Assembly (NCBI RefSeq): GCF_010183535.1
Contig: NC_071330.1
Location: forward strand, 6,863,717-6,927,716
Direction of reading: 5' to 3'
Source of the DNA: Caenorhabditis remanei
Lineage: Eukaryota > Nematoda > Chromadorea > Rhabditida > Rhabditidae
Length of the DNA: 64,000 nucleotides
The translations under genes were made by a program, and so were the position numbers. The stretch's first letter is position 1; each line of letters opens with the position of its first letter. The notes beneath the pieces were generated by a model, which saw nothing but the letters and a program-made list of their open reading frames with translations, made no database searches and was not told the origin of the DNA. Of this stretch, positions 1-10,000 are shown piece after piece.

Positions 1-1750
1 CACAGAATATGACCAACCCAAAACTAGCAGTTAAAATCAGTCAGTTACCACAAGTGAAATCTTGAAAACTCAACCACGTTTTCATCTAGTCGTCCTCCTA
101 CTCCAATTCTGGGACCATTCGCACCACCAATCAACTTTGAACCTGAACAGTCCTTCAAACGCATACTCTCATCCAGTAAATTGACTGGCCAGCAATTTCT
201 GAATGCGGACAATCGGACATAAATTCGGACTAGCGCTACGATACTGCTAGCCTCACTAAAAACTCACACAGGCTCACAACCACAGTACACACTAGACAAC
301 AAATTCAGATAAGTTACACTTCTTCTCCATTCGTCGATACTGACGTGGTATGCGTCCCTAACCACGGACGACTAACCTTAACACGGACGAGTAACCTGAC
401 CCCTGATAACAAACATTCTGGGAATAGAAGGAAACTGGAAAGTTAAAACCAGTAACTCTTTCGCTCGACCAGAGCTCTCATATACCAATCACCCGTTCCT
501 GTCAACTATGGTTTCTCCCATTACTCCTTTGAGTAACACCCGGTCACAATCACCAGATCCACCACAACAAGTCGTTCCTATCGACCACACTTATTCTATT
601 GATTCTTTTGACCAGAAATTGATCAATACGTACAAAACAGAAAACAAAATCTTTGTCTCTTTTCCGTTCAATGAAAAGAAGTCAACTCTTCACAAAAATT
701 CGTCGTTGACACTTACACAATTGAAATCCCAAATAGAAGCAAAACCAACCTTTGCCTTATATCAAAAACGCTACAACGATATCACACAACAACAATTGAA
801 ATTCAGCTGCGATGACCAAGCGCCCGAAAACAAAAAACCCATTGAGTCAAAATACTATATTCCCCATCAAGCTATAGTAAAAGCAAATTCCTCAATCACA
901 AAATTTCGCATTGTTCTCGATGCATCCTCTCACAAAGAGAACGATCAATAGCTTACCCAACCATTTATTCTGTCCTTCAATCGTCAAATCAATTAGACAC
1001 TACTGACAGCAACAACAAAACCATGATCATCAAAGATAGCTCACAATGCTCTCTCACAAAAACTCCATTTTTACAAAACTTCCAAAACCACATACAACTA
1101 TCCACTTTGACACATTTACGTCAGCATCACCTCCTCGACAACATCCCACTGCAACTGCAGGATTAGCTCAAACCAGTCGAGCTATCAGTCACAAACGACG
1201 ATCAGCACTTGAATTTATGATCCGTCTACATTCACAGCAACAACTGCTTCTACACAATATCACAGCATTTTGGGAGCCGCCACAGAGTTTTCCTCGTGGC
1301 CCCCCAGTGTCATGGAATTAACTAGCCATTAATTCACGACCTTGACTAACCAGCCTAACAACTCTATGGCTTCTATTAGATTCACCACATCTAACCAAAA
1401 TGGCTACAAGAAATGGTTTGACAATAAGTTCAATACGTGAAACGTGGCCTTCTCGAGGAAATGCTCAACAACTATCGTCGACTACTTGCGTGCCCTAACC
1501 TCTGATTGTGCCGACCCCAAGTTAACCGATCGCCCTCGATTCGCCGCATAAAAGGAAAGGAAATCGTCAGTTCAACGTCACTCTCTCTTCAACTCTCTCA
1601 CACTCGTGCTCCCGAAGATCTCCCCTGGAAGTTCTACTCCACGCCATCGATCTCAACCGTTGGCTCCACCATCCTTCTCAACCACTGCTTCTTCCAACGC
1701 TCAAGGCACCACTAGAGACTAAAGTATCCTCCTGGCCCCTTTTCACTATT
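1..1750 (+). mobile_element. Decayed BEL/Pao LTR-retrotransposon fragment
   Basis: An open stretch at 508-951 encodes about 147 residues. Its end (YYIPHQAIVKANS, then RIVLDASS) matches the conserved segment just before the reverse transcriptase core of BEL/Pao elements, where YYLPHH...VVK and RIVFDASA are usual. The preceding residues FVSFPFNEKK and ALYQKRYNDI fit the same linker. Beyond 951 the frame is broken; the open stretches at 1046-1321 and 1506-1715 look like frame-shifted remnants in the same direction. No LTRs, protease, integrase or intact RT core are visible, so this is a relic. The left edge may lie outside the window. The family assignment is from motif memory; the exact borders are inferred. 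Confidence 0.6.
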
Positions 1751-1820
1751 GAATGAACCTGTTAAACTGTTCCTCTCTTGTTATTCTCGCATTCTAAGTC
1801 TGACGGGGTTCACCTTCCCT

Positions 1821-3403
1821 CTAACGTCGGAACACAATTGGCCTGTAGTTGTTACAGTCTGATCTAAGACCTTTTTTGTGCAACGGTACAACAATGGCTT
1901 TTTTCCAGATATGAGGTATGTTGCCAGTTGACAGTGATTTGTTGTAAATTAAAGAGAGTGGGAACGCGATGGCAGTGGCAACTCTCTTCAGAAAAATAGC
2001 AGGAATCTGGTCCGGAGTTCGATTATGTCTGGATTTGAGCTTTGCCAACACGGCTTCCACTATATACGGTTCGAGCCATCGATAATAGAGTTAGACCTTG
2101 GTTTGAAGAATGGAACATTGCCATCATCATGCGTAAACACTTCCGAAAACCTGTCAGCAAACAACTCCGCTTTGGCTATGTCATCACAGATAATTTCACC
2201 ATTGTTCTTGATGATACCGACCTCATGAAATGGTTTCATGTGGTCTTTCATAAATCTGAAGAAGGTATTAGATGAACCAGAAGTAAGCTTTTTCTCAAGT
2301 TCCGATGTATCATAATCAGTGAGGGATTTTTTCAATAAAGCACTAATGGCTTTGTAACGTTCAGTGTTACCCTCAGTCCTCCATATATATAGCTTCAACT
2401 TTTGTAACCGTCTAACTTCAGCAGGGTACTTCTTCAGTAAAACATTTCGGGTGACAGTGGGTACATAAGTATTGATGAGATTAGTGGTGATCTCAAGTAA
2501 TTTATTGTACATCTCCTCGACCGATAGTTCCCGAAATATAGAGTTCCAGTTCATATTGCTCAATACAAAATTGATACTATCATAATCCGCTTTCTGGAAA
2601 TTAAGCAAGGTTTTATGATTGGGTTGTTTCTTTAGCGATAAATTCAGGGTTGCTCTTATCAACTTGTGATCGCTGAATAATTCTCCTACCACCACTTCAC
2701 GTACACTCGGAGTATTTGTCAGCAATAAGTCAAGTATATGGTCTGGATTGAGGCGGGTGGGAGAGTGGACGTGCTGACATAATCCATTCCGAAGTACAAA
2801 GCTTAAAAACTCATTACACTTACTGTCCGATGCCGTCATACTCGACCAATCTATGTGTGGCATATTAAAGTCACCAGTAATAATAGTCTGTTTGTGGGTA
2901 GACAATAAGAACTCCAGCGCTTCAATGATTGGACCGATATCAGAACTATGATTGGCGTGGTAACATGATATTATACGGGTTGACTTCCCATTGATAAATA
3001 TATCCACAGCAATAATTTCGACAGCACTTAAGGCTTCTGGAATAGTAATAAGAGAGCATCTCACAGATTTTGATATAAGTAGGGCCACGCCACCACCATG
3101 TCGTGTTCTATCTTTGCGGAAAACGGTGAACATGTTGTCAAGGGACAGAATAGCATCGGGAAAGGTATCGTTCAGTTTGGTTTCTGTGAGTGCAATGACG
3201 TCAAATGAATAAAAAGAAGCAAGATAATCCAGATAGGATATTTTGTTAGAGATAGCGAAGCAGTTGGCATAAGCTAATGAGCAGGGCTTGCTGCTCATTA
3301 GCTTATGCCAGCCCATTATAAATAGCCTCATCAACTTCTTATCTTCTTGAGTACCAGAAATCCTCCAAACGTTACAACAAAATTGTTTCACTGGAGTTTT
3401 CAT
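1821..3403 (-). mobile_element. Truncated non-LTR (LINE, CR1/Jockey-like) retrotransposon
   Basis: The minus strand carries an apurinic-type endonuclease domain: DVIALTETKLND, the GGGVALLIS segment, IITGDFNMPHIDW, then DLLLT and a final SDHKLI. These are the usual order and catalytic motifs of LINE endonucleases. A linker follows, and near 2050 a stop and frame change lead into the start of a reverse transcriptase (TPDQIPAIFLKR, IPHIWKKAIVVPLHKKG, NNYRPI). The RT is cut off at about 1821, so the catalytic FADD region is absent. LINE copies are normally truncated at the 5' end; this one keeps its 5' coding half and lacks the 3' half, so a later deletion or insertion, perhaps linked to the BEL/Pao debris next to it, is likely. 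Not functional. Confidence 0.85.
3265..3310. repeat. Perfect 20-bp inverted repeat (hairpin) in LINE
   Basis: Arm 3265-3284 (tggcataagctaatgagcag) is the exact reverse complement of arm 3291-3310, with only 6 bases (ggcttg) between. It lies at the start of the endonuclease coding region; residues encoded beyond it (3311-3403) do not resemble the element. Confidence 0.9.
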
Positions 3404-3885
3404 ACAATAATAATATTATATCTTATACTTATTTCTCAATGTGACAGAAAATAATGATTAACCGTGAAGATGAATATTCGTTTGGCGGAGTCCATCTTGA
3501 ATCGAGATATAATTTCATGAAAACAGTAGGGCGCTTGGTTTCTAATAAAATACAGAAGGCATGATTACAGAAAAGACCTCACCTAAATCAGACTCGCTTC
3601 AGAAAACATTTTTAGGGGTGAAACCTTAAATTAAAAATGAAACAGATACGAAAGAAAACAAGTTCAGTCAATGGTTTGGTGATATTTATCTGATTCGTAC
3701 TACTTTGGACCACCTCTGATACGAACCGATACGTGATGCTTCCCAAATAATGAAATGTGATTAAAAAAAAAGGAGAGACAACTATTCATCCAAAACGAAA
3801 AGACAAACAAAATCAGAAGAATAAAGCAAGCAAAGTAGCACTATTGGGCCTTGTGAATGTCGATATTATGTATGCTATCACTCAC
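3404..3885. other. Gene-free spacer
   Basis: AT-rich DNA between the LINE remnant and the MITE. I see no coding signal or conserved motif in it. Confidence 0.6.
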
Positions 3886-3887
3886 TA

Positions 3888-4193
3888 GGGAATGGCTCGC
3901 ACAATGGTTGGAGATACACAACATGATACATATCGTTGGAAAGCTGACGTTTCCCTGATCGAATATTCGACCGCTGATTTAACTATTCCCCGAATGGGTT
4001 TACGTGTTGCGGCAACACGCGGGTTGGAAACTCGAGTTTTAGCACTAAAATTTACCCAAACTTTGGAGCCGGATTTCTCAAAACTGGGATCGCCATTGCA
4101 AAAACTGAACATAGATTCGGAATCAAGGAAACGTCAGCTTTCCAACGATATGTATCATGTTGTGTATCTCCAACCATTGTGCGAGCCATTCCC
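3888..4193. mobile_element. 306-bp MITE with long terminal inverted repeats and TA target site
   Basis: The two ends are near-perfect inverted repeats of roughly 70-75 bp, beginning GGGAATGGCTCGCACAATGG on the left; the reverse complement of the right end reads the same. Each end is flanked by TA (3886-3887 and 4194-4195), as expected for the Tc1/mariner superfamily. There is no transposase, so it is non-autonomous. A 114-codon open frame (3892-4236) covers most of it but is simply the element read through; its terminal residues are encoded by the inverted repeat. Confidence 0.85.
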
Positions 4194-4197
4194 TAGT

Positions 4198-4795
4198 CAG
4201 CAAAGGCACACTCCATTAGCAAGATTGGAAGGTTGAAAAAAAGAAAAAACAATTCAAATGTGGTAATTCTGCAAAACAACTAAATGTGCCAACAACGCAA
4301 TTTAAGTCGTTACGAATAGTCTACTTGACTGTATAATGAAATTGGGTAATCGCAAGAGAACAAAGAAAAAGATTAATGAATTCTAATGTGAAAGTTATCT
4401 ACATTCATCGGTTTAAGTCCAGAATCCCCGAAGAAACCTTTTTAAAATATAGACGTCCAGATGCAGTGAACAAGCTGCAATGGCGTCATTGGCCCCGTCT
4501 GCTGCACTCTCTGTTTGACCTCTTTCACGTCTGTCATCGAGTATGATCACGTGTTGGCACTAACTCATTTGAAGTCGCCGATTTCGACATGTGTCTGGTC
4601 AAACGGGTTACGGTACTTTTCTGTTTTGAACAAAAAGGAATTATGGAAAAGAATAAGTTAAGGAAGTATTTATTTGTTTGTCTGTTAGAAAAAACATAGG
4701 ATAGAAACTTTAAACTCGAGATAATGAAAATTAACACGGGGATTCTTGGAGAATCAGGAGAAGATGAAATAAAAATAACGAGGGTAGAAAAAACT
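4198..4795. other. Gene-free spacer
   Basis: No convincing coding exon. A minus-strand open frame at 4534-4803 has low-complexity content and overlaps the 3' end of the next gene in another frame, so it is disregarded. Confidence 0.5.
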
Positions 4796-5374
4796 TTAGG
4801 CAAGATTGGCGGAAATCGTAGAAATGTAGAGAACAGTCAACTCGTTTTCCAATTCTTCTTGGCAGCGTTGGATCAGTATAAGTTGGATGAGTGAGACTGA
4901 AAGAAAATAGAGATTTTGGAAAATTTAGATGCTAGGAATCAACAAATTAACTTACAGATAGTGAAGCAGAAACGATCAAGGAATCCGACAAGAATGAAGA
5001 ATTCTGCACCATTTAACTCGCCACTAAACAAGATTTCAATATCCAGAAGGGTGAAAACGCAAGCGATAATGATCTTTGAGTACTGAAAAATACGAACAAA
5101 TTTCTTGAAAGTGTTTCGTATCGAATCTCACCACGAGTAGTTTCAGATTTTTGATCCATTTCGGTTTGATAATACAAGAAATTGATACAAGAATAATCGC
5201 TTCAATCACTGCGTTTATTTTAGCATTCAGGTCTAGATTAGAGGGAAAGTCGAAGATGATGAGGACGTTGAAAATGACGCAAAGAAGAGTGAAATAAATG
5301 AGTTTATCACGGAAAGATATCGTTTTCTTGGACACAGATTCGATAGCCTCGCGAAGCTGACGGGCGCAACCCAT
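4796..5374 (-). CDS. Small four-transmembrane protein (nematode type)
   Basis: Three exons join to 156 aa: 5132-5374, 4956-5082 and 4796-4896, with introns of 49 and 59 bp. The N-terminus MGCARQLREAIESV is cytosol-like. Four hydrophobic segments follow at about residues 27-43, 53-69, 82-101 and 108-132, then a short polar tail ending in ISANLA. The first intron is in phase 0 and the second in phase 1, the same pattern as the three plus-strand 4-TM genes at 7735, 9233 and 12044, which suggests a common origin although sequence similarity is faint. The start was chosen as the first ATG before the first membrane segment. Function unknown; probably an integral membrane protein. Confidence 0.75.
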
Positions 5375-5690
5375 CGTGGCGCGTGTACCCTCAATGAATG
5401 AGAGCCTGGAAGGAGACAGTATGTAAAGGTCAGTTGAGAGACGCGGAGATATCAGAAAGAGAGAGAGAGGAAGGGGGCGGATCTATGTGCCCATTTGGTT
5501 GTACTTTTTGGGGGTTTTCATATTTCATCCAAAATGGGGCACCGTTTTTTTAAATGATAATTGAATCCGAAAAAATCATTCTACATATTTCACTTTTATG
5601 CGTTTTATTACTTTTTGCTAGCTTTGATAAAAACAAATGTTTTCAAACAAAAATTGAATGCTCAAGATTTATTCCTGTGAAAGAAAATAA
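5375..5690. other. Spacer between two minus-strand genes
   Basis: Upstream of the 4-TM gene and downstream of the Cys-rich gene. It holds a GA-rich run near 5455-5475 and no coding signal on the minus strand. Confidence 0.5.
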
Positions 5691-6543
5691 TTATTTTCCG
5701 GGAAAAGGAAGGCACGAAGTGTACTGGCAATATGTTCCGATTGGGCAATAGACTTGGCAGGTCCCCGCGAAACGACGGCTACTTGGAACACAGCGAGCAT
5801 TGACACAATTATATCCATTTGGACAGTGAGCTCCAACTGAACACTTTCCACCGTATCCATTGTCTACGACACACTTTCCATCCACACAAACCGATTGAGA
5901 TCCACAATCAGCCCCGGTACTACAGAGCTTTGGTCCAGCAAAAGAAATGGGAGACGTTGGTTGTCCTGATGCATGACCGTGACCGAATCGATGTTTAACT
6001 GAAATGTATTCAGTATGTTTAGATCTGCACAAAAAGATTACCGAGAATTTCTGAGATTTCGACGCATTTTCCATCCTCACAAACTTGTTCGAAATCACAA
6101 TAGTCCCCAGATTTGCATGATTCTCTAAGTGGTTCAACTTCACCGGAAAGTATGAAACGACGGTTACTTAGGACACAACGAGCATTGACACAGTTATATC
6201 CATTTGGACAGGGATCTCCAACTGAACACTTCTTCCCACCATATCCATTGTCTAAGATACACTTTCCATCGAAACAAACGGACTGGGATCCACAATCAGC
6301 CCCGGTGCTGCAGGCTTTTGGTCCGACGAAACGAAATAAAGAATCATGATGCAGACCGATACATTTTCCGTGATCGCATTCTTCATTATTTGGGCAGTCG
6401 TTCTTTGAAATACATCCATTCGCCACGAACGGGAATGGAAAAACCTCGCAGGAGACTCCAACGACAAGATGAAAGAAGACCTGAAAGACAGACGTTTCGA
6501 AAAAGAAGTAGGAATAGAAGAGTCTTACCAGAAGATTTTTCAT
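5691..6543 (-). CDS. Secreted cysteine-rich repeat protein (EB/DX-module-like)
   Basis: Exons 6529-6543, 6042-6480 and 5691-5998 give 253 aa. The first five codons join across a 48-bp intron to make a signal peptide, MKNLLVFFHLVVGVSC. The rest is five short Cys-rich modules of the form C-x(5-6)-C-x(4-6)-C-x(4)-C, e.g. CPNNEECDHGKC and ADCGSQSVC. Modules 2 and 4, each about 50 residues (ACSTGADCGSQSV...NARCV and LCSTGADCGSQSV...NARCV), are nearly identical, showing a recent internal duplication. The second intron is only 43 bp. Similar worm proteins carry EB or DX modules and are secreted; the role here is unknown. The final module is shorter and ends in PFPGK. Confidence 0.8.
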
Positions 6544-7734
6544 GTCGAATATTACAATGATTGTGATTTTTCCTTTTTCCTCCCCCGTCTTTTATAGCAT
6601 ACCATAATTCGATTAGCATTTCCTTCTTTTCGACTCCTCCCCCTTCCACGAGATGCTCGGAAACTTTATCGTTTTGGTTTTTGAATTCGAAAATAGGGAT
6701 TGGAAAGAAAAGGAAAAGAGACTATAAGATTTCTGGAAAAAGATCATAAAGAGAAGGACTCCGGACTTGATTTATTGAAAGACATGGACAGGATTGGTAT
6801 ACACTGGCTTGTAGAAAATGAGGATTCAGCGAACGTTTAATCTTATATGTTAGAAATCAACATCTTCTCGGTACTTCTGATTCCTTCTCATCTGAAACCT
6901 TTTGTTTCTTTCAATCATATTTTCGTATTCACTTTTTCGAGAAGTTAATTTTTCATCAATCCCTTCCAACTTGGTTCATTTTCAGGTAAAATCTAACCTC
7001 TAACAACATTTCTCATCTGCACTTGACAAGCAATAATATCTGGAACACCTGTAACCGTTTGCGCGCGAATTGTTGTACGCAAACACTATTTGAATGAGAA
7101 CGAGAAAAGGATATTACACCGTCGGATTTACGACCCCAATCCGGCTTGCTCTTGTGAATTCTATGTGTCCCTATACCTTTTTGTTTATTCTCTTTTATTT
7201 TCTTTTTGAGTAAAGATAACATCTGAGAACAAATTCTTTATTATCTTGCCGCCTTTTCGAAAATTATCTGTGCAACGCAGAATGCGTTTCTTCCCAGAAG
7301 GAACAGTTCATCTGTACTCGATAAGATAGGGTCGTCTCTTCTGAATGCCATTCTACTCGTCTCATTCATTCACACAATCGTCGTTTTCTCTTCATCTGCT
7401 TACATTGTTTTTCTCCTCTCGTCTCTTCATTCCAATCTCTCAATCAGCCCAATCAATTTCTCGAGCAGAAAAAAAAACATTTACCAATATTGTTCTTTCC
7501 CCTCCTTTCCCATCACTTTAAACTATTACATTTTTTACAGTTTTGTAGAAAAAATGGTTTGTTTCAAGATTCAAGATTTCGATTATCTTTCTCTGCTCTT
7601 TCTAAACAAACCGCGTGATCACAGTGGAATTCTGTGAGGAGGCGGATTATATAAACCAAGAGATTCTTTGTTCGTTTCTTTCTTTTCCACTATCATCGCT
7701 TTCCACCAACATTTCTCCTTTTCCAGCAAGAAGA
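6544..7734. promoter_or_regulatory. Intergenic region between divergent genes
   Basis: It separates the minus-strand Cys-rich gene and the plus-strand 4-TM gene, so it should contain both promoters. The stretch 7300-7730 is pyrimidine-rich and ends in TTTTCCAG at 7719-7726, eight bases before the ATG at 7735: a probable SL1 trans-splice acceptor. No coding exon seen. Confidence 0.5.
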
Positions 7735-8488
7735 ATGCCAACTTACCCAGTGCTTCAAGATGAGGCTCTCATTCAATCTGATCCGAAAGTTGAGATGAGA
7801 GTCTCTGTATCCACAAGACCATCGACTTTTCTTGATCGTTTCAAGTCATTCACCCCTGGTTTGATGCTCCAAATCTTCGCTCTCATCAAGTTCGGAGCCG
7901 TCTTGTACATTGCCACAAACCGTCAGTTCGACGAGAAGGAGATTCCAATCGTTGTCTTTGTATTGGGTGTCAATGCCTTCATTCTCTTCTCAGCCACCTG
8001 TCAGGACTTCTGCACTTTAATCCTCTCATGGATTGTTTCGGTAAGTAAAGGTTATCCAGCATTTTTAGGTGATAATAATCAATAATTACCCCTCCTACAT
8101 TTTTAGATGTCAGCATTCGTCCTATACATTCTCCTCCTGGTTACTGTCCCAATCTTTGTCACAAGCTTCTTTGCTTCCGATGCAGCTCGCTCCGTCAGAA
8201 TCCCAGCTGAATGGAAGATTTTCCGGGATATCATCAATTATCAATCAGTTGAAGAGAGACGTTTCACCGAAGGAATCAACTATGGAATGAGCGTCGAATT
8301 CTTCCTTGCTATCCTTGTTACCAGTAAGTTTCAGTTTGATTTCTTCCAGCTTTCTCTTCTTATTCAACCCATTTTCAGTTACCGCAATCCAATTCATCCT
8401 CATCAATGCCACATTGAACGCAAAAGTTGATGACTGGAAGCGCCAGAAGCAGATCAGAGAGAAGAGAAACTCAGTCTACTTGATCTAA
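7735..8488 (+). CDS. Four-transmembrane protein, cluster member 1
   Basis: Exons 7735-8040, 8107-8323 and 8379-8488 encode 210 aa. The start MPTYPVLQDEALIQSDPK was taken because a TTTTCCAG acceptor precedes it; an upstream in-frame ATG at 7615 lies before that acceptor. Four hydrophobic segments lie at about residues 40-60, 70-90, 100-125 and 165-190, with a polar loop (SVRIPAEWKIFRDI) between the third and fourth and a basic tail (KRQKQIREKRNS). Introns are phase 0 then phase 1, as in its neighbours. A canonical AATAAA follows the stop. Probably a nematode-restricted membrane protein; function not recognised. Confidence 0.85.
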
Positions 8489-8538
8489 TTTCTGTACTTT
8501 TTCATTCTGAACATCTATAATAATCGAAAAGTTTCACG

Positions 8539-8544
8539 AATAAA
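8539..8544 (+). terminator. Polyadenylation signal AATAAA
   Basis: Exact hexamer about 50 bases after the stop codon of the 7735-8488 gene. Confidence 0.75.
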
Positions 8545-9232
8545 ATTCATCAATGTTATCTTTTTTACACGAATTAATGTTTTAATATTTGTTTGACCAT
8601 TCTAATTATTTTATTTCAAAGGAAAATGTTCTGTTTCATGTCACAGCTGGTTTGTCCCATCGTAATATCTAATGCTTAAATTAGGAGTATCAATCATCGT
8701 TTTCAACTATAATCTGCATCCAAATATAGAAAATTTAAGCTCTGTCTAAGAGATTACGGTAATGACAAAACGAGTCAGAAACTCATAAAATGATGGATAT
8801 TTTCGCTTTGAAATTGTTGCACTTTGACAAAGTACTCTACTATATGTGCCAAGTATTAGTGCAACTACAATTCATTGAGTTGATACAAACTAATCCACTC
8901 GCACAATTTATCAGGTCTACAAAATAGAAAGTTCAAAAGATTTTTCAGCGTTGCTCGCTTGCTGTATCATTTTTGGATCAGTTCTGTAGAGTTGTAACAA
9001 TAAATATATTAACTTCATTAGAATCTATATTTCTATTCGGTTTTCGGTCACATGCCCTTCTACAACAAACAAATAATTGTTGAGATAACCGGGTACATTA
9101 TTGACCTCCCATTTTCCCAGGAACCGACTCATGAATGCGTTCTTTCCCTCTTCGTTCTCTCTTTCGATTTATTCTTTCTTATCTTCCCTCCAAATTAATA
9201 ATTGTTACAGTCCAACTCTATCGATCTCCAAA
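8545..9232. other. Intergenic spacer
   Basis: No coding signal. A pyrimidine-rich tract ends in TTACAG at 9205-9210, 22 bases before the ATG at 9233, and is a plausible trans-splice acceptor. Confidence 0.5.
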
Positions 9233-10000
9233 ATGTGTACAATCACATACGAACAAATGGATCCCAAAGTGGAGAGCATCTCGATTTTTCGTCGTATTCG
9301 GAAAGTCGATTACCGTGTTTGGTTCTTTATGTTGATCGTCGGAAGTATTGCATTTGATGTCACCAAATTGGAGTATTTGGTCCAATATGGATTCAAAATC
9401 AATACAATTCACATTCCGTTGTACTTAATTTTCAACGCATTCCTCTTGTATGCTGCCATTTGGAACAATTTGGTAGCAATGTCTGTTGTCAAAGTTTATT
9501 CGGTGAGTAGCAAAAAAAATTTTTGCATAATTCAAGGAGAGCCCCCCATCCGGTTGTTCACTGGTGGGGGCTTTTCCAGGACAACTTTTTTGGGGGGGGG
9601 GGGGGGGGGACGGTATTTGAATTTCACCAAAAATTTTTTTTAGATTTTTTGTTTTTCCAGACTATTCTGCTCATGTTCTCCACAATAATCGCCACATTGG
9701 GCCCAGTCTGGATGATCTTCGAATTCAAGAACGGTGCTCCAGAAGACATTCGTTTGGTTATGGAACATGGAGATACTCATCAAATGGAATTCATTCAACG
9801 TCTTGGTTACTGTATTCTCTTCGAGCTCACTTTGATTTTTGATGCAGGATGTTGGTTTTAAACTTTATATTTTCCAAAAACTAAATTTTCAATTTTCAGT
9901 TTACGCTCTCCAAATGTTCCTCGCTCGGAAAGTTATTCAGTCGATTAAATCAGAGAAAAATGAGGTTCCAGTCGAGATGAAATCAATTAACATTGTTTGA
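9233..10000 (+). CDS. Four-transmembrane protein, cluster member 2
   Basis: Exons 9233-9502, 9661-9850 and 9900-10000 give 186 aa starting MCTITYEQMDPKVESISIF. Four hydrophobic segments occur at about residues 30-50, 62-85, 92-112 and 140-163; the tail is polar. The second intron uses the weak donor GAT|GTTGGT, but this puts it in phase 1 at the position matching both neighbours and keeps the frame, so I accept it. The first intron (158 bp) carries an 18-base run of G. N-terminal DPKVE resembles SDPKVE in cluster member 1, supporting paralogy. Function unknown. Confidence 0.8.
9592..9609 (+). repeat. G18 homopolymer in an intron
   Basis: Eighteen consecutive G in the first intron of the 9233-10000 gene. 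Such tracts can form G-quadruplex DNA and in C. elegans are deletion-prone without the FANCJ-type helicase DOG-1 (established knowledge). Confidence 0.9.

Noticed and set aside
3892..4236. 114-codon ORF on the plus strand
   Set aside because: It coincides with a MITE, and its ends are encoded by the inverted repeats.
4534..4803. 89-codon minus-strand ORF
   Set aside because: Low-complexity hydrophobic reading that runs into the 4-TM gene in a different frame; no splice support.
7615..7734. Upstream in-frame ATG of 4-TM cluster member 1
   Set aside because: It precedes a strong trans-splice acceptor, and the extra residues are low complexity.
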